From Cricetomys ansorgei (Eukaryota; Chordata; Mammalia; Rodentia; Nesomyidae): a stretch of DNA of 64,000 bases. The notes beneath the pieces were generated by a model, which saw only the letters and a program-made list of their open reading frames with translations, ran no database searches and was not told where the DNA came from. A program made the translations under genes and the position numbers. The DNA lies in contig JAMJFZ010002594.1 of assembly GCA_026225945.1 (NCBI GenBank), forward strand, positions 1,159,501-1,223,500, in the 5' to 3' direction. Positions 9,768 through 20,264 of this stretch are shown piece after piece. How positions within the stretch are numbered: the stretch's first letter is position 1; each line of letters begins with the position of its first letter.

Positions 9768-10615
9768 GCCTTACCTGCCGGGCTAGCTCCTGTCTTTTGT
9801 TCGGGGAATGGGCCTCCGGGATCCAGTCCGGGGCAGGCACTGCAGACTCCTGAGGCCCCATCTGATCTCGAAGCTCCGGAGAGCAGAAGGGCTCAATGCA
9901 CAGGGCCTCGGAGGCACGCTTGGAGCGAGGGGTAGGGAGCTTGGGCAGCACAGCTGTAAGAGGCTCGAATTGGAGCCTCACTCTCCATGGTGATGCTTGG
10001 GGGGCCGATGGGGACAGTGAAACAGGAGGGGGTATGCTGGTGTCCTCACAGCGTGGGCAGCTGGAGGCCAGTCTCACACCGTAGGGTGGACAGGATCCCC
10101 TGACTTTCACAACCCAACCGATCTGACGGCAGCTACTAGCCATCAAGATGGACCGACTGAAGCTCGCTCGACCCGAAGTGGAAAAGAAACTTGGTCTTTT
10201 CCTTCAGTTCTGTTTTTAATCTTTCGATGAGTGCTTTTCTGAGCGCCCATACCTCCTCTGCCAATCCACCAGTAACCAGAGGGCAGCACCCTCCCCAAGG
10301 GGTGCAGGATTGATCGCAGAGTACCCAGGAGGACACCGAACCCAGGGATCCCACGCTCCATCCCCTACCTGGATGGTGGCCCCTGGGTAAGCCTTTGGGT
10401 CTGTGGGATTTCCTGACTCATCCCGCGTCTTTGGTGGGAGTGTCCAGGCCTTGGCCCCGTGACACCTGTTGCCACCAATGACATCATTGCGGCGGAGCGC
10501 TGGGGAGAGCCACTGCGAGATGGTGCCTCCTCTTCCAGGCCCCCCGCCATTCCGGCCGCTGCCTGGCTCTGTCCGGCTCCTCAGTGAGTGGCCTTGCTGC
10601 AACAGCAGGTGGCGC
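9768..10615. other. Single-copy stretch, no gene seen
   Basis: No recognisable repeat or exon. Overlapping minus-strand frames of 61-167 codons are mutually inconsistent and part of the longest reads through the B1. Confidence 0.4.
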
Positions 10616-11350
10616 TGTTGAGAGGTGATTGGATCCTGCGCATAGGAGGCTCACCCATCATCCTTTGTTGGGAGACTGGCTGGCGAGATGAGACCTTGGC
10701 TAGAGGGAGTAGGGCGCTTAGTGAGCCTTAAAGGGTTTATCTTGTCCTCAGCTCACTCCTCTCGCTCTTTTTGCCTTCTGGCCACCTACACCACCTTCGC
10801 ACCATGGTGTTCTTGATTTTACAAGAGACGAGCCAAGAGCACCGGCTGAGACCCCCCCCCCATTCCAGAGCCAGGAGCCTGGGCTGAGACACCCCCCATT
10901 CCAGAGCCAGGAGCCTGGGCTGAGACCCCCCCATTCCAGAGCCAGGAGCCTGGGCTGAGACCCCCCCATTCCAGAGCCAGGAGCCTGGGCTGAGACCCCC
11001 CCATTCCAGAGCCACGTGCCTGGGCTGAGACCCCCCCATTCCAGAGCCAGGAGCCTGGGCTGAGACACCCCCCATTCCAGAGCCAGGAGCCTGGGCTGAG
11101 ACCCCCCCATTCCAGAGCCAGGAGCCTGGGCTGAGACACCCCCCATTCCAGAGCCAGGAGCCTGGGCTGAGACCCCCCCATTCCAGAGCCACGTGCCTGG
11201 GCTGAGACACCCCCATTCCAGAGCCACGTGCCTGGGATGAGACCCCCCCATTCCAGAGCCACGTGCATTGGCCGAGACCCCCGATTCTGTGAACAGAGAT
11301 AAAACCTCTTTTGAGCTGTTCCTGTGACAAAAGGTTGACGACACATTGCT
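10616..11350 (+). mobile_element. MaLR-like LTR carrying an expanded minisatellite
   Basis: The left end (gtgattggatcctgcgca, aaagggtttatcttgtcc, tgccttctggccacc) and the right end (gattctgtgaacagagat then aaaacctcttttgagctg, cctgtgacaaaagg) follow the layout of MaLR-class LTRs, including the region just upstream of the polyadenylation signal. The middle is replaced by the tandem array at 10,845-11,281. Confidence 0.6.
10845..11281. repeat. 35/36-bp minisatellite, about 12 copies
   Basis: Units start with ATTCCAGAGCCA at 10,862, 10,898, 10,933, 10,968, 11,003, 11,038, 11,074, 11,109, 11,145, 11,180, 11,215 and 11,250. Spacing is 35 or 36 bp, depending on whether the C-run reads ccccccc or acacccccc-like. 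Two forms alternate, ending 'ggagcctgggct' or 'acgtgcctgggct'. All three minus-strand frames stay open for 180-200 codons because no phase of the unit has a stop. Confidence 0.93.
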
Positions 11351-11351
11351 C

Positions 11352-11415
11352 TGCTCAGCTCTGTGGCCACGGATAAGTCACCTCCGCTTTAGCCCTCAGT
11401 TTCCCCCTCTCTGGT
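11352..11415 (+). mobile_element. MIR SINE fragment
   Basis: 'gccacggataagtcacctcc' then 'ccctcagtttccccctct' match the MIR core and 3' part. Confidence 0.6.
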
Positions 11416-12399
11416 CTGGCCCCGGGGTAACTTTCTCTGTGCATCCATGGTCCACAGAGGCTGTCATTTCCAGGCAGGCCGTGTGTCTGGCTCTGGTCAG
11501 CGAGTTGCCAGTGGGGATGACTGGCCTCACTTCTGGGCAGGGGCTGCTGAAGGGTGCTGCAGAGCTCATTCCCTCACAGGCCACAGAGGCGGTGGCTGAG
11601 TCCCGCCAGTGGGAACGAGGAGCTGATGTCCTGGTTGAACGCGGCATGGGCCTTGGCTGTCCTAAGTCTCCGGCTTTGGGGGATGGATAGTTATAGCCCC
11701 CTCACCTGACCTGGCCTGTCCAAAACAGGGCGGTGTTGGGGTAAGAATGGAATTGAGGCCTCAGACAAGGCCTGTTCATTACTGTGAGAGAGGGTGGGGC
11801 TGGGCTAGGGTGTGGGAGGAGTAAGAGGCAGATTCGATTCTGCTGGGGAGCTCAACGGTCAAGGGCGGCTAAGGGCTGCTGGGACTCACTGCTCCAAGAC
11901 TACCACAGACTGATGTCAGAGGATGAGTTCCGTCCAGCTTTTCGGTACACCAAGGCTCTCACTGCTGGTGATGCCGGCTCTTACAGACCTGGCCGCCTGG
12001 CGCTCAGCAGGCCCCACAGCTGGCCTTCCCTCGCCCTGCTCCAGTCTCAGCCCTGCCCTGCGTCTCAGCAGGAGGCAGATTATGTTAGCTGTTCCCAGGT
12101 TGGCAAGAGGTAGATCTGAGTTCCTCCTCCCAGCCTTAGGGAGTAGCCTGGGCTCAGTGGAAAGGGCTTTTCAGAAGACTGGAGGTGGACTATCTCCTAG
12201 GGGAATGTCAGGTAGGGTGATAACCATGCAGGTTTGCACTGCGGTTATCAGAAGAGATGAGCCTTGCAGGCAGACCCGGCAACAAGAGCGCCAAGGGTGT
12301 GTGACGAAGGTCAAGTGGGCTTTCTCTGGAGAGTTTAGGAGCTGTTAATGTGTAAACCTTAGGATTCTGTGCCCAGCGTCCAACAGGAGCCCTCGGCCT
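11416..12399. other. Single-copy stretch, no gene seen
   Basis: Unique sequence of normal complexity. No repeat recognised and no supported exon. Confidence 0.4.
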
Positions 12400-12585
12400 C
12401 CTGGGGCCATTTTTATTTCAATTCACTAAAATTAAATATAATGAAAAATTAAATACAGTGAAAAAAAAATTCAGTCCCTTACTCACATGGCCCACATTTT
12501 CAGTGTCCCATGGCCCCGCGTGGCCTATGACCACCCTGCAGGACAGCACGCACAGCACCACCGTTGTGATACGTTCTGTTGGTCA
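12400..12585. mobile_element. Ancient DNA-transposon-like fragment
   Basis: An AT-rich 'aattaaatataatg' block followed by 'cccacattttcagtgtcc' and 'atggccccgcgtggcc' resembles an old mammal-wide hAT-type MER repeat. Family uncertain. Confidence 0.35.
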
Positions 12586-12870
12586 AATAAAGCAGGGTCT
12601 TTCCAAGCCTGACCGTTAGGAGCCTGTGTGCATGTCACCTCTGTCTCCACTGAGATAGAGACCTGGGCTGAGGGACAGTAATCCCTCAGCTGCACACTCA
12701 CATGAGGGGCCGTGAAGTGGCTCCTTGGCTACCGGTTCCCTGAGCAGGAGAAAGTATCCCAGCAGCACTAGGGGTCCGTCCACCAATGCTCGCCCGTCCC
12801 TCGCTGAAGGATGTTTCCCAGTGGCCCGAGCAACACTCATTCTGGGTACTGTGCACCTGTCACGGTTTTG

Positions 12871-13100
12871 GGGGACGGGAGCCATGGTCCAGCAGTTAAG
12901 GGTGCTGGCTGCTCTTGCAGAGGACTTGGATTTGGTTCCCAGCACCCAGTGGCGGCTCATAACAATCTGTGACTCCAGTTCTAGGGGACCTGATGCCCCC
13001 TCCTGGTCTTCTGGTCTCTGCAGGCACCAGGCACTAATGCGATACACAAATATACATGCAGGCAACCCTCAAACACGTTAAAAACAAACAAACAAAAAAG
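12871..13100 (+). mobile_element. B2 SINE
   Basis: tRNA-derived head (agcagttaagggtgctgg, ggatttggttcccagcac), body (gtgactccagttctagggga, ctggtctctgcaggcacc) and an A-rich tail of AAAC units. Confidence 0.9.
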
Positions 13101-13137
13101 AAGCGGTGTTTTGGGGAGTGTCTTTGAGCCTATGTCT

Positions 13138-13285
13138 TTCCTCCTCTTCTTCCCCCTCTCCCTCCTCCTCCTCCTCCTCCTCCTCTTCCTCCTCCTCTTC
13201 TTCCTGTTCCTCCTCTTCCTCTTGTTCCTCCTCCTCTTCTTGTTCCTCCTCCTCCTGCTCCTCCTCTTCTTCCCCCTCTCCATCC

Positions 13286-13320
<35 letters not shown>

Positions 13321-13547
13321 CTCCTGTTCCTCCTCCTCCTCTTGTTCCTCCTCCTCTTGTTCCTCCTTCTCTTCCTCTGCCTCCTGTTCCTCCTCCTCCT
13401 CTTGTTCCTCCTCCTCTTCTTGTTCTTCCTCCTCCTGCTCCTCCTCTTCCTCCTTCTCTTCTTGTTCTTCCTCCTCCTGCTCCTCCTCTTCCTCCTTCTG
13501 TTCCTCCTCCTCCTCCTCTTGCTCCTCCTCCTCCTCCTCCTTTTTTT
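13138..13547. repeat. Imperfect (CCT)n/(CTT)n polypyrimidine tract
   Basis: About 400 bp almost free of purines except scattered G in 'tgt' triplets. Translations give poly-Ser, poly-Leu or Arg/Lys-rich strings, so the 147-193 codon frames are artefacts. It joins directly to the T-tail of the minus-strand B1 that follows and probably arose from it. Confidence 0.95.
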
Positions 13548-13680
13548 GAGACAGGGTCTCACTATGTAGCTCTGGCTGTCCTGGAACTCACTATGTAGAG
13601 CAGGCTGGCCTCAAACTCACAGAGATCTACCTTCCCCTGCTTCCTAGGTTTAAAGGTGTGCATGACCACACCGGGCTGAG
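13546..13680 (-). mobile_element. B1 SINE
   Basis: 'gagacagggtctcactatgt', 'ggctgtcctggaactcac', 'caggctggcctcaaactcac' and 'ccacaccgggctg': a full-length minus-strand B1. Confidence 0.93.
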
Positions 13681-13689
13681 TCTACATCT

Positions 13690-14028
13690 TTCGAGTTACC
13701 AATCATTCATTCATTTACACATGTGAGAATGGAATTGTTCTTTGCTATTTCATTGAGTGGCTTGTAATCCGTTACCACTGTCATTAAGTTTGATGCTTAA
13801 GTTGCCTCATTGGGCAGCAAGGGCCCCTTCAACCTTCCTTGTCTCTTGACTTCTATGATTCTTTAGGTACCTCTTGCTTTCTGGAACAAGGTGGCCCTGA
13901 AGAAGCCTTGGCCCCAGGCTTCACAAGCGAGCCCTGTTTCAGCTTAACAGAAAATGTCTAGAACAAAGATCTTGGTATCAGGTGCACTTGCTGCTATTGG
14001 CATGTCACTGCAGGTCCCTTAGCGGACA
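13690..14028. mobile_element. Ancient mammalian interspersed repeat (L1M- or MER-like)
   Basis: A series of phrases (cttgtaatccgttaccactg, agggccccttcaacc, caaagatcttggtatc, tggcatgtcactgcagg) follows the order of an old mammal-wide repeat I recognise by content but not by name. Confidence 0.45.
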
Positions 14029-14092
14029 AATGTGTGTGCACGCGTGTGTGTGAGTGCGCGTGTGCATGTGCGCACACGCGCCCGTGCGTCCT
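14028..14092. repeat. Alternating purine-pyrimidine tract
   Basis: (TG)n mixed with CGCG and CACACG steps, including 'gtgcgcacacgcgcccgtgc'. Potential Z-DNA former. Confidence 0.75.
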
Positions 14093-14544
14093 TTCTCTGT
14101 GTAAGAGCCTCACAGTGACTGACTCCCTCTCTCACTGTGCAGCCCTCCCACCGTTCTTATTTTCCGCCTCTGCTTCTCTCTTCTGGGATGGCTGGAGATC
14201 CATCTCCTCCTCAGATTTCACCGCTGGACGGACGTAGCCATTTTCTTGTTGCAGCTGCTCCACTGGTGGTCCTGCTCATCCATCTCTCGAGGATGTTCAC
14301 GTGTGCACCCCATCCCCATCCTTGCTGCTGTGGCTCCTGTTCCGGTTCTGCAGTGCTCTCGGGGTTTGGGGGACAGTAGAGTAGACTGGATGCCTCTCTC
14401 CTTCAGGTGACCTGCCTTGATCAAGCGAGAGGCTCTCAGACCTATGGGTGCATTTAAAAATATTCAGAGGCTGCTTCTACCCAGCACCCTCTAGGAGGTC
14501 AAAACCATTAAGAGGTCCTTGACAATCACACAACAGCATTCCGA

Positions 14545-14795
14545 AATGGATGGCTGATTCCCAGGGCCGTGTCATCTGTTCCCCTCCTCCTCCCCCGCAG
14601 AAGGCTCAGGAGGGGAGCGCTGCAGCTGACGTGAGCCCCCATTTGCTTTCTATAAAGAGGAAAATTAGCTGCTCTAATAATCATGAATATTAATGTGCAG
14701 CCAATTTCACTCAATTAAACTGATGACTATAATTTTGCCTTAGCGCTTTTAATTTAGCACTTCTCGGGGGCCATTTCAGTGACGCCAAGTGTGGG
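14545..14795. promoter_or_regulatory. Strong candidate conserved noncoding element
   Basis: The core at 14,635-14,790 is AT-rich, repeat-free and packed with at least seven ATTA/TAAT cores (for example 'ctaataatcatgaatatt', 'tcaattaaactgatgac', 'ttttaatttagc'), then changes to GC-rich flanks. This is typical of homeodomain-bound developmental enhancers. No frame is open for long. Confidence 0.55.
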
Positions 14796-15296
14796 GGTGC
14801 TTTGACCCAGCCGCAGGTTTGGCCTAACCCCCTCACTCATCCCTGGCTTCCAACAAACTCTCTTTGTGTAGGCCGCACCCTTTTCCTGGTTATCACCACA
14901 GAGAGCTCATGAGACTGCGCCAGCTCACTGTCCTGGAAGCGGCTTCTCTCTGTCCCCGGGGTTGTGCGTCCAGTCCTTATGCATCCAGTCTTGCGCGGCT
15001 TTCCCTGGCCACGGTGAATGAGCTAACAGGGATGTGCTTCCCCGGCTAGAGCATTTCCCCTGCAAGTTGTGCACTGGGACTGAGAACCAGAGCTGAGTGG
15101 TACTCTGGGTCCGTTGGCTGCATTGCTGGCTTCTGTCACACAGAAGCTGCCAGGTCATGTGCAGAGAGAAGCATTTTAGGGCAGGTGAGGAGGGAACGGC
15201 ATTCCAGCAGCCACTGCTGGCTGGCCAGGGCTCTCCAGACACTCATAACAAATCCCACTTTGCTGCTTTTTATAACCATTCAATGTATTATTTAAA
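14796..15296. other. Single-copy stretch, no gene seen
   Basis: No repeat recognised. Small overlapping frames only. Confidence 0.4.
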
Positions 15297-15297
15297 A

Positions 15298-15350
15298 ATT
15301 GTGTGTGTGTGCGTGTGTGCGTGTGTGTGCACGTGTACACATGCATGTGC
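15298..15350. repeat. (GT)n microsatellite, imperfect
   Basis: GT repeats with CG and CA interruptions. Confidence 0.9.
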
Positions 15351-15423
15351 TAACACCGCTGTCAGAGTACAGGCCTCTGTGTGAGACAGAGTTTCTCTTT
15401 GCTTCTGCATTGTGCTCCAGGGG

Positions 15424-15680
15424 TGGTGGTTTGAATGAGAATTGCCCCATAGCTTCTGTTTAAGTACCTGCTTCCCAGTTGGTGGAACAGGTTTGGGAAG
15501 GGCTAGGAGGCGTGGCCTTGTTGGAGGAGGTGTGTCACTGGGGACAGGCCTTGAGGTTTCAAAAACTGAAGCCATTCCCAGCGTCTCTCTGCCTCGTGCT
15601 TGGTGTTCGAGACAGAAAGGTAAGCTACCTGACCCATGAGCTCTGGACGATTCTCCTGTGTTATCTCCCACCTCACTGTA
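15424..15680 (+). mobile_element. Rodent dispersed repeat, 'gtggtttgaatgagaat' type
   Basis: 'ggtggtttgaatgagaattg', 'gctaggaggcgtggccttg', 'gtgtgtcactggggacagg' and 'cttgaggtttcaaaaactg'. Same family as 34,787-35,080 and, by its upstream part, 60,440-60,640. Confidence 0.75.
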
Positions 15681-15794
15681 AGAATGCTTGGGTTACAGGC
15701 CCACATTTATGTCTAGTCGTTGCATGGTTTCTGGGGATCCAAGCTCAGGTTGCTGGGTTTGCTCAGCCAGTACTTTTATCTGCCAAGTCTCTGG

Positions 15795-15932
15795 CCCATC
15801 CTCCCTTTTGGGTTAAGGTCTCTCTGGGTAGTTCATGTTGGCCTTGAACTCAATATGTCTTCTGGATTGGATTCAGTCTCACAGTCTTCCTGCCTCAGTC
15901 TCCCAGGCCTGGGATTACAGGGACATTGCAGA
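15795..15932 (-). mobile_element. B1-like SINE, diverged
   Basis: 'gttggccttgaactcaatat', 'cttcctgcctcagtctccca' and 'gcctgggattacaggga'. Confidence 0.7.
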
Positions 15933-16377
15933 TGCCACATGACAGGAACAGGGTTTTGAGGTGTGTTGAGGGAAACCCTGGGCAGCACAGAGAAATTCCA
16001 GAGTTGGGAGGTCTAGATTCTGTCTTGAATTTGGGAATTGTGCTTCACCCTGATGAGTCCATTTCCCTGCCGGAACAACGGGAGAGTGGTTGACCAGCTG
16101 GCCTCCAGACTAAATGTGTTGGAATTGTTTGGTGAGATCTTCAAAAGTATGATCCAGGACTCAAGCCTGCGCAGAGCGATTCTGCAGGAGCAGAGAGAGT
16201 AAGGATCTGGGCTGGGAGGCCGGTTCCTCCTCCCAGCAGGCTTTGGGAAACTGAATTCAGATGGATGACAAAATCCTCTCTGTGGTGAAGGGTACAAACA
16301 CAGCCCCTCACCCTCAATACTCCACTTCCTGGAGAAGCTAAGGATGCGGTGTAACCACTAACCCAACTTGCTGCTCT
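15933..16377. other. Single-copy stretch, no gene seen
   Basis: Nothing recognised on either strand. Confidence 0.4.
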
Positions 16378-16512
16378 TCCACTCCCTCCCTCCTCTTGCC
16401 TTCCTTCTCCTCCTCCTTTCCCTCCCTCCCCTTCTCCCTAGTCTCCCCTCCCCTCTCCTCCCTCCTCACCTCCCCCCCTCAGCCCTCCCTCCCTCCCCAG
16501 GCCCCCCCTCTC
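16378..16512. repeat. CT-rich tract, (TCCC)n-like
   Basis: Pyrimidine-rich, mostly CCCTCC-type units with few purines. Confidence 0.9.
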
Positions 16513-16719
16513 CAGCCCTTCGGAGCTTTCCATGGTCCTGAAGTGGATCGAGGGCATCTTTCTAGCAGCTGTTTACAAAGGCCACAGTGAACAGTCTCTT
16601 CTCCCTGGGAGTTCTCCCCACTTTCCTCTGCTTGGTGGGAGAAGAGAGCCTGCTCTTCTTGTCACTTTGCCAGCATGCTGGTTGCCATGGCAGCAGAGAG
16701 GGAGGATGAAAGCCAGGCT

Positions 16720-17330
16720 CTCACCTAAGTGGAATTAAAAGCCACCCTCTCAGGGAACAAATAATGGCTCCAGGAGGGCCCTGGAGACTGGAGAGCATTG
16801 TTTTTTTTGACTCTGGTGGGATGAGGTTCTGGGAAGGAGGTATGGGGGTGGGGACGGGGCACAGTCTATAAGGATTTTTCAGGGGGAAAGTGCGTGATGG
16901 TGGTGGTGGTACCAACTGAAATGGTGACACCTTACAGGGCTACCACTCTTTAAAAACGGTGACAGGTATTTCAGACTGTCAGTGTAACCTGAGAGCCCTA
17001 TGAAGTGATCTGAATGTTGTCTGTGGGAAGCCTCCTTGGCGCCTAGGGCTCCTCCTGCTCACTTGGCTAGAGCATGGCACCCTCCTCCCCCTTCTCCTCA
17101 CAAGAGAGCCCTGGTCCCTGCCCCTTAGTCACAGCCTGGGTGAAGAGCTAATTGGAAGGCTACCACCAGGGGCAGGAGGGAGCCTCGGCTCCATAATCAG
17201 GAAAAGCAGTAAACCTTGCTTTTTCCTGCTCCCAGCTGAATTCTTCATCTCTAAGGGCCTCCATTCTGTGACTTTCACCTCAGAGCTTTTTTCCTCACTT
17301 ATTTATTAATTTCACAGTCTTCTCTCTTCA
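16720..17330. promoter_or_regulatory. Candidate conserved noncoding block
   Basis: Repeat-free DNA with 'caaataatggctcc', 'gagctaattggaagg' and 'ccataatcaggaaaagc' motifs and alternating AT- and GC-rich patches. Weak case, by composition only. Confidence 0.3.
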
Positions 17331-17439
17331 CAGAGGCTTATTTCCTTTCTCTCTCTCCTCTTCCTTCAGGAGCCTTCCATTGATACCTTACTCTCTATCC
17401 TCTGGTGGCTTCTCTGAGCGTACTTTACCGGACTCTGTG

Positions 17440-17519
17440 AGGTCTGGGGTTTCTTTCTCTTCTTCCTTGTCTCCATTTTGGATTGGCTGGCATGATGTCC
17501 TGCCCCACGTTGGGCACCA
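17440..17519 (-). mobile_element. ERV leader and primer-binding site
   Basis: The reverse complement of 17,502-17,519 is an 18-nt sequence differing by one base from the tRNA-Lys1,2 primer-binding site, and it lies two bases inside the LTR at 17,522. A purine-rich leader-like stretch follows on the minus strand. No gag reading frame survives. Confidence 0.7.
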
Positions 17520-17521
17520 TT

Positions 17522-17759
17522 TGTAGCTGTACACTGCTGCTGGGGCCGTTCAGCAAGGATGACACGGAGGCGTATTTCATAGATGCAAACTCTGCCGGAC
17601 CTCAGCAGAGGGAACCACCATTCTGGCCACACCATACTGGACAGTGGAATCCTGACGGTCAGAGCTCAGGTGTTTGTATTGATGCAGAACTCCTCAGGTG
17701 CAGATCATAAGCAATCAAACATCCCACAGAAATCCAACACCTGCAGACAATGCAAAACA
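17522..17759 (-). mobile_element. Class II-like ERV LTR
   Basis: About 238 bp. The inner end (minus-strand ...ACA, plus TGTAGC...) adjoins the primer-binding site. A second copy lies at 58,718-58,970, sharing 'gcagagggaaccacc', 'cagaactcctcagg' and 'gcagacaat'. The outer boundary is estimated from where the two copies stop matching. Confidence 0.7.
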
Positions 17760-18590
17760 CAAGCCCTAGGCAGCCTCACTCAACAGTTCAGAAAACAATT
17801 ACTTCATGTATAACTAAAGATAAACTCCCACAACAGAGGGTGGCTTTTCTGACTTGTTTCCTCACAAGCCACGGGGCTGGGTGGTGATGTTGGCTTGAGA
17901 TTTTCTTTTACAGCCCCCTGAGATGCACAAGAGACAAGAATAAGGGTCACTGTGGCTTCACCAATAATCGTGCTAATGAAGGGGGGATCTCATGGGCCCC
18001 CTCCTTAGACAAAGGATGACAGGTAACTAATGGCTTCTGAGAGGGAGACTTGGTCTTTCCTGGGACGAGGGTCCTACCTGATTCTCCAGTACCAAGAGGT
18101 CAGCTTCTGAACTTTGTGCTGTGCCCTTGCCCTATCTTAGTTTTCTAAAACTCTATTCGAAGTTTGCACCAAGCACAGGGCCCTAGCCTTTGTCAGGAGA
18201 GAACAAACCGAGTCAGGAGAGAACAAACCCCACACAGAAGCGGTTGCAGCATCAGAGAGCGAATGGGTAAGGGGTTCCAGCGTCTCCTCTGAGGTCTCAC
18301 AGAAGACATCAGATATGCCTGATCGACCTCACTGGGCCCTGAGCAATAGGGGCGGGGACAGCCGGTTTCTTTGGCTAGCTGGCTCTCTCATGGTGGCCAG
18401 GACTGTGGGCATAGATGTTGCTAGAAGCCCATCTTACCTTCCATTTGCTCACCCCACCCCCGTTCCTTATTTCTTAGAGGGTCCGTGCCCTGGAAGTGTT
18501 TGTGTCACAACCTGGAGCAGAAGATCAACAGAGAAAGATGAATAGATGATTTGTGAGGCTGTCTAATTCTCTGAAAGAGTGAGGTGAGCT
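17760..18590. other. Single-copy stretch with one short tandem duplication
   Basis: No gene or repeat family recognised. A 20-bp unit starting GTCAGGAGAGAACAAACC is duplicated in tandem at 18,192-18,231. Confidence 0.45.
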
Positions 18591-18593
18591 GGC

Positions 18594-18788
18594 TGGAGAG
18601 ATGGCTCAGCGGTTAAGAGCACTGACTGTGCTCTTCCAGGGGTGTTGAGTTCGATTCCCAGCACCCACATGGCAGCTCACAACTGTCTGTGGTTCCAGTT
18701 CTAGGGGGTCCAACACCCCTACACAGAATGCATGCAGGCAAAACACCAATGCACATGACATAAAAATATGTTATATAAAAAGAGGAAC
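18594..18788 (+). mobile_element. B2 SINE with intact pol III promoter boxes
   Basis: A box TGGCTCAGCGG at 18,602-18,612 and B box GTTCGATTCC at 18,649-18,658 match consensus, followed by the B2 body and an AT-rich tail. The best-preserved B2 of the window. Confidence 0.93.
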
Positions 18789-18792
18789 TTTT

Positions 18793-18948
18793 TGCTGGGC
18801 TGTGGTGTCACATGCCTTTGATACCAGCACTCAAGAGGCAGAGGCAGGTGAATCTCTGAGTTCGAGGCCAGCCTGGTCTACCGAGTGAGTTCCAGGACAG
18901 CCAGAGCTACACAGAGAAACCCTGTCTCTAAAAGCAAAGCAAAACAAA
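18793..18948 (+). mobile_element. B1 SINE, full length
   Basis: 'gatgcc'-like head region (catgcctttgataccagc), 'gagttcgaggccagcctgg', 'gagttccaggacagccagag', then an A-rich tail. It directly abuts the B2 tail, so it probably landed there. Confidence 0.93.
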
Positions 18949-19839
18949 ATGAGTAAGGCAGGCTCATGTGCTGACGAATAAGGGAGGACTTAGGTTGGGT
19001 CTGCGGAGGACTCTCCGAGGAGCTGACTCCTGAGATGAGCCCTGAAGGAGGGGGAGGAGCCCAGGTACCCACACATGGAGGCTGGAGTTCTAGAGAGAGG
19101 GAACATCAGGGCAGTGCCCAGTGTTTGGGGGAAGAGCCGGGGGGTGTGAGGGAGGGCAGGGCTGTGGGAGCACAGATGGATCAAACCTCATCAGGGAGAG
19201 AAATGAAAGCCTAATTTTTGGCATCACCAAAAGTCAATTGCTGGAGGTTCAGAGTTGGGAGAGATGCAGATCCAATTTATATTTCAAAAGGAGGACTCTG
19301 GGTACGTTGTGCCAGTGGCCTGTGGAGACCAAGGGTTGCGGGTCAGGGAGCAGGGAGGAGCTGGCGGGGCTTGTGACAGATTGGACTGGATCGGTGGCTT
19401 GGCCTTGTCTGTCTCCATGTAGTCCTATTCCGCTTTAATAGTAACCTTCTGATGATGACAGATACTCTTGCTCATCTGGGAAGGCAGGCGGCACGAACTG
19501 CGACAGAGACTCCTCTCTCTCCTGACTCGGAAGTGAGGGGGCACAGCCCGGTCACTTGTTGAGGGCACGGGATAGAGCACATCCCCCAACCTGGCCCCAA
19601 GTCCTCTCTGTGAACCAGGCAGGAAGGTGGATCAGAGCAGGGCTCTGGGAGACACTGGGGTCAAGGGGTCACCACGTATGGGTATGGGGGTGAAAGAGAA
19701 GGGTGAGTGGTAGATTGCTTCTGGGGCGCTCCTCTTGGCACCCCTTCCCATCCCTTCAAGTTCTGCTGGGCAAAACATTTATCGAGCACCTACTGTCTGT
19801 CCACCAGATGCTTTGCTCCGCCAAAATCAACGTCTCCAG
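18949..19839. other. Mostly single-copy stretch, no gene seen
   Basis: A possible L2-type trace ('atttatcgagcacctactg') at 19,775-19,810. Otherwise nothing recognised. Confidence 0.4.
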
Positions 19840-20050
19840 TTTGTAGGGGGAAGCGGCCCTAACGCAGCCCCGAGTACACAGAATTTATAGGTTTGGCTTT
19901 CATCTCTCCCTCTCTCCCAGCTGGACCGTCGGCTCTCGCCTTCTGGCCTGTATTAGAGTTTGGTATGAGATGATAGTTGATTTAGCATGAAATTTTATGT
20001 GGCAGGATAATTTATTGAGGTATTAATTTGTGTTCTGTTCTGCTACAAGA
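19840..20050. promoter_or_regulatory. Candidate conserved noncoding element
   Basis: Repeat-free. The AT-rich core includes 'gagatgatagttgattta', 'gcatgaaattttatgtgg' and 'gaggtattaatttgtg', with GATA- and homeodomain-like cores. Confidence 0.45.
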
Positions 20051-20264
20051 AAGGACTCAGAACAGATGGGACTATCGGCAGCTTCCCTCTGTTCTGGATG
20101 CCGCTCGGAAAAAGGGAAAGACGCGAGGTCGGGTGGGCACGCGATGTCGGCCACAACGGGCACTCAGTCACAGTCTGCTCCTTTCCCTCGTCCTGTCTCA
20201 GGCTAGAACAACCCGAGAGATGCCCTCTGCAGCAGAGGCGTTCTGTCCGTCCACACCTGCTCCA

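Noticed and set aside
10737..11370. Three 180-200 codon antisense repeat-protein frames
   Set aside because: All three phases of the 35/36-bp minisatellite are open, so openness carries no coding information.
13106..13569. Long Ser-, Leu- or Arg/Lys-rich frames
   Set aside because: Direct translations of the imperfect (CCT)n/(CTT)n tract.
15600..15625. Splice donor AAAG|GTAAGC
   Set aside because: It lies inside a dispersed rodent repeat with no accompanying exon evidence.
18594..18788. tRNA gene, because of good A and B boxes
   Set aside because: The body and tail identify a B2 SINE. No cloverleaf with acceptor stem is present.
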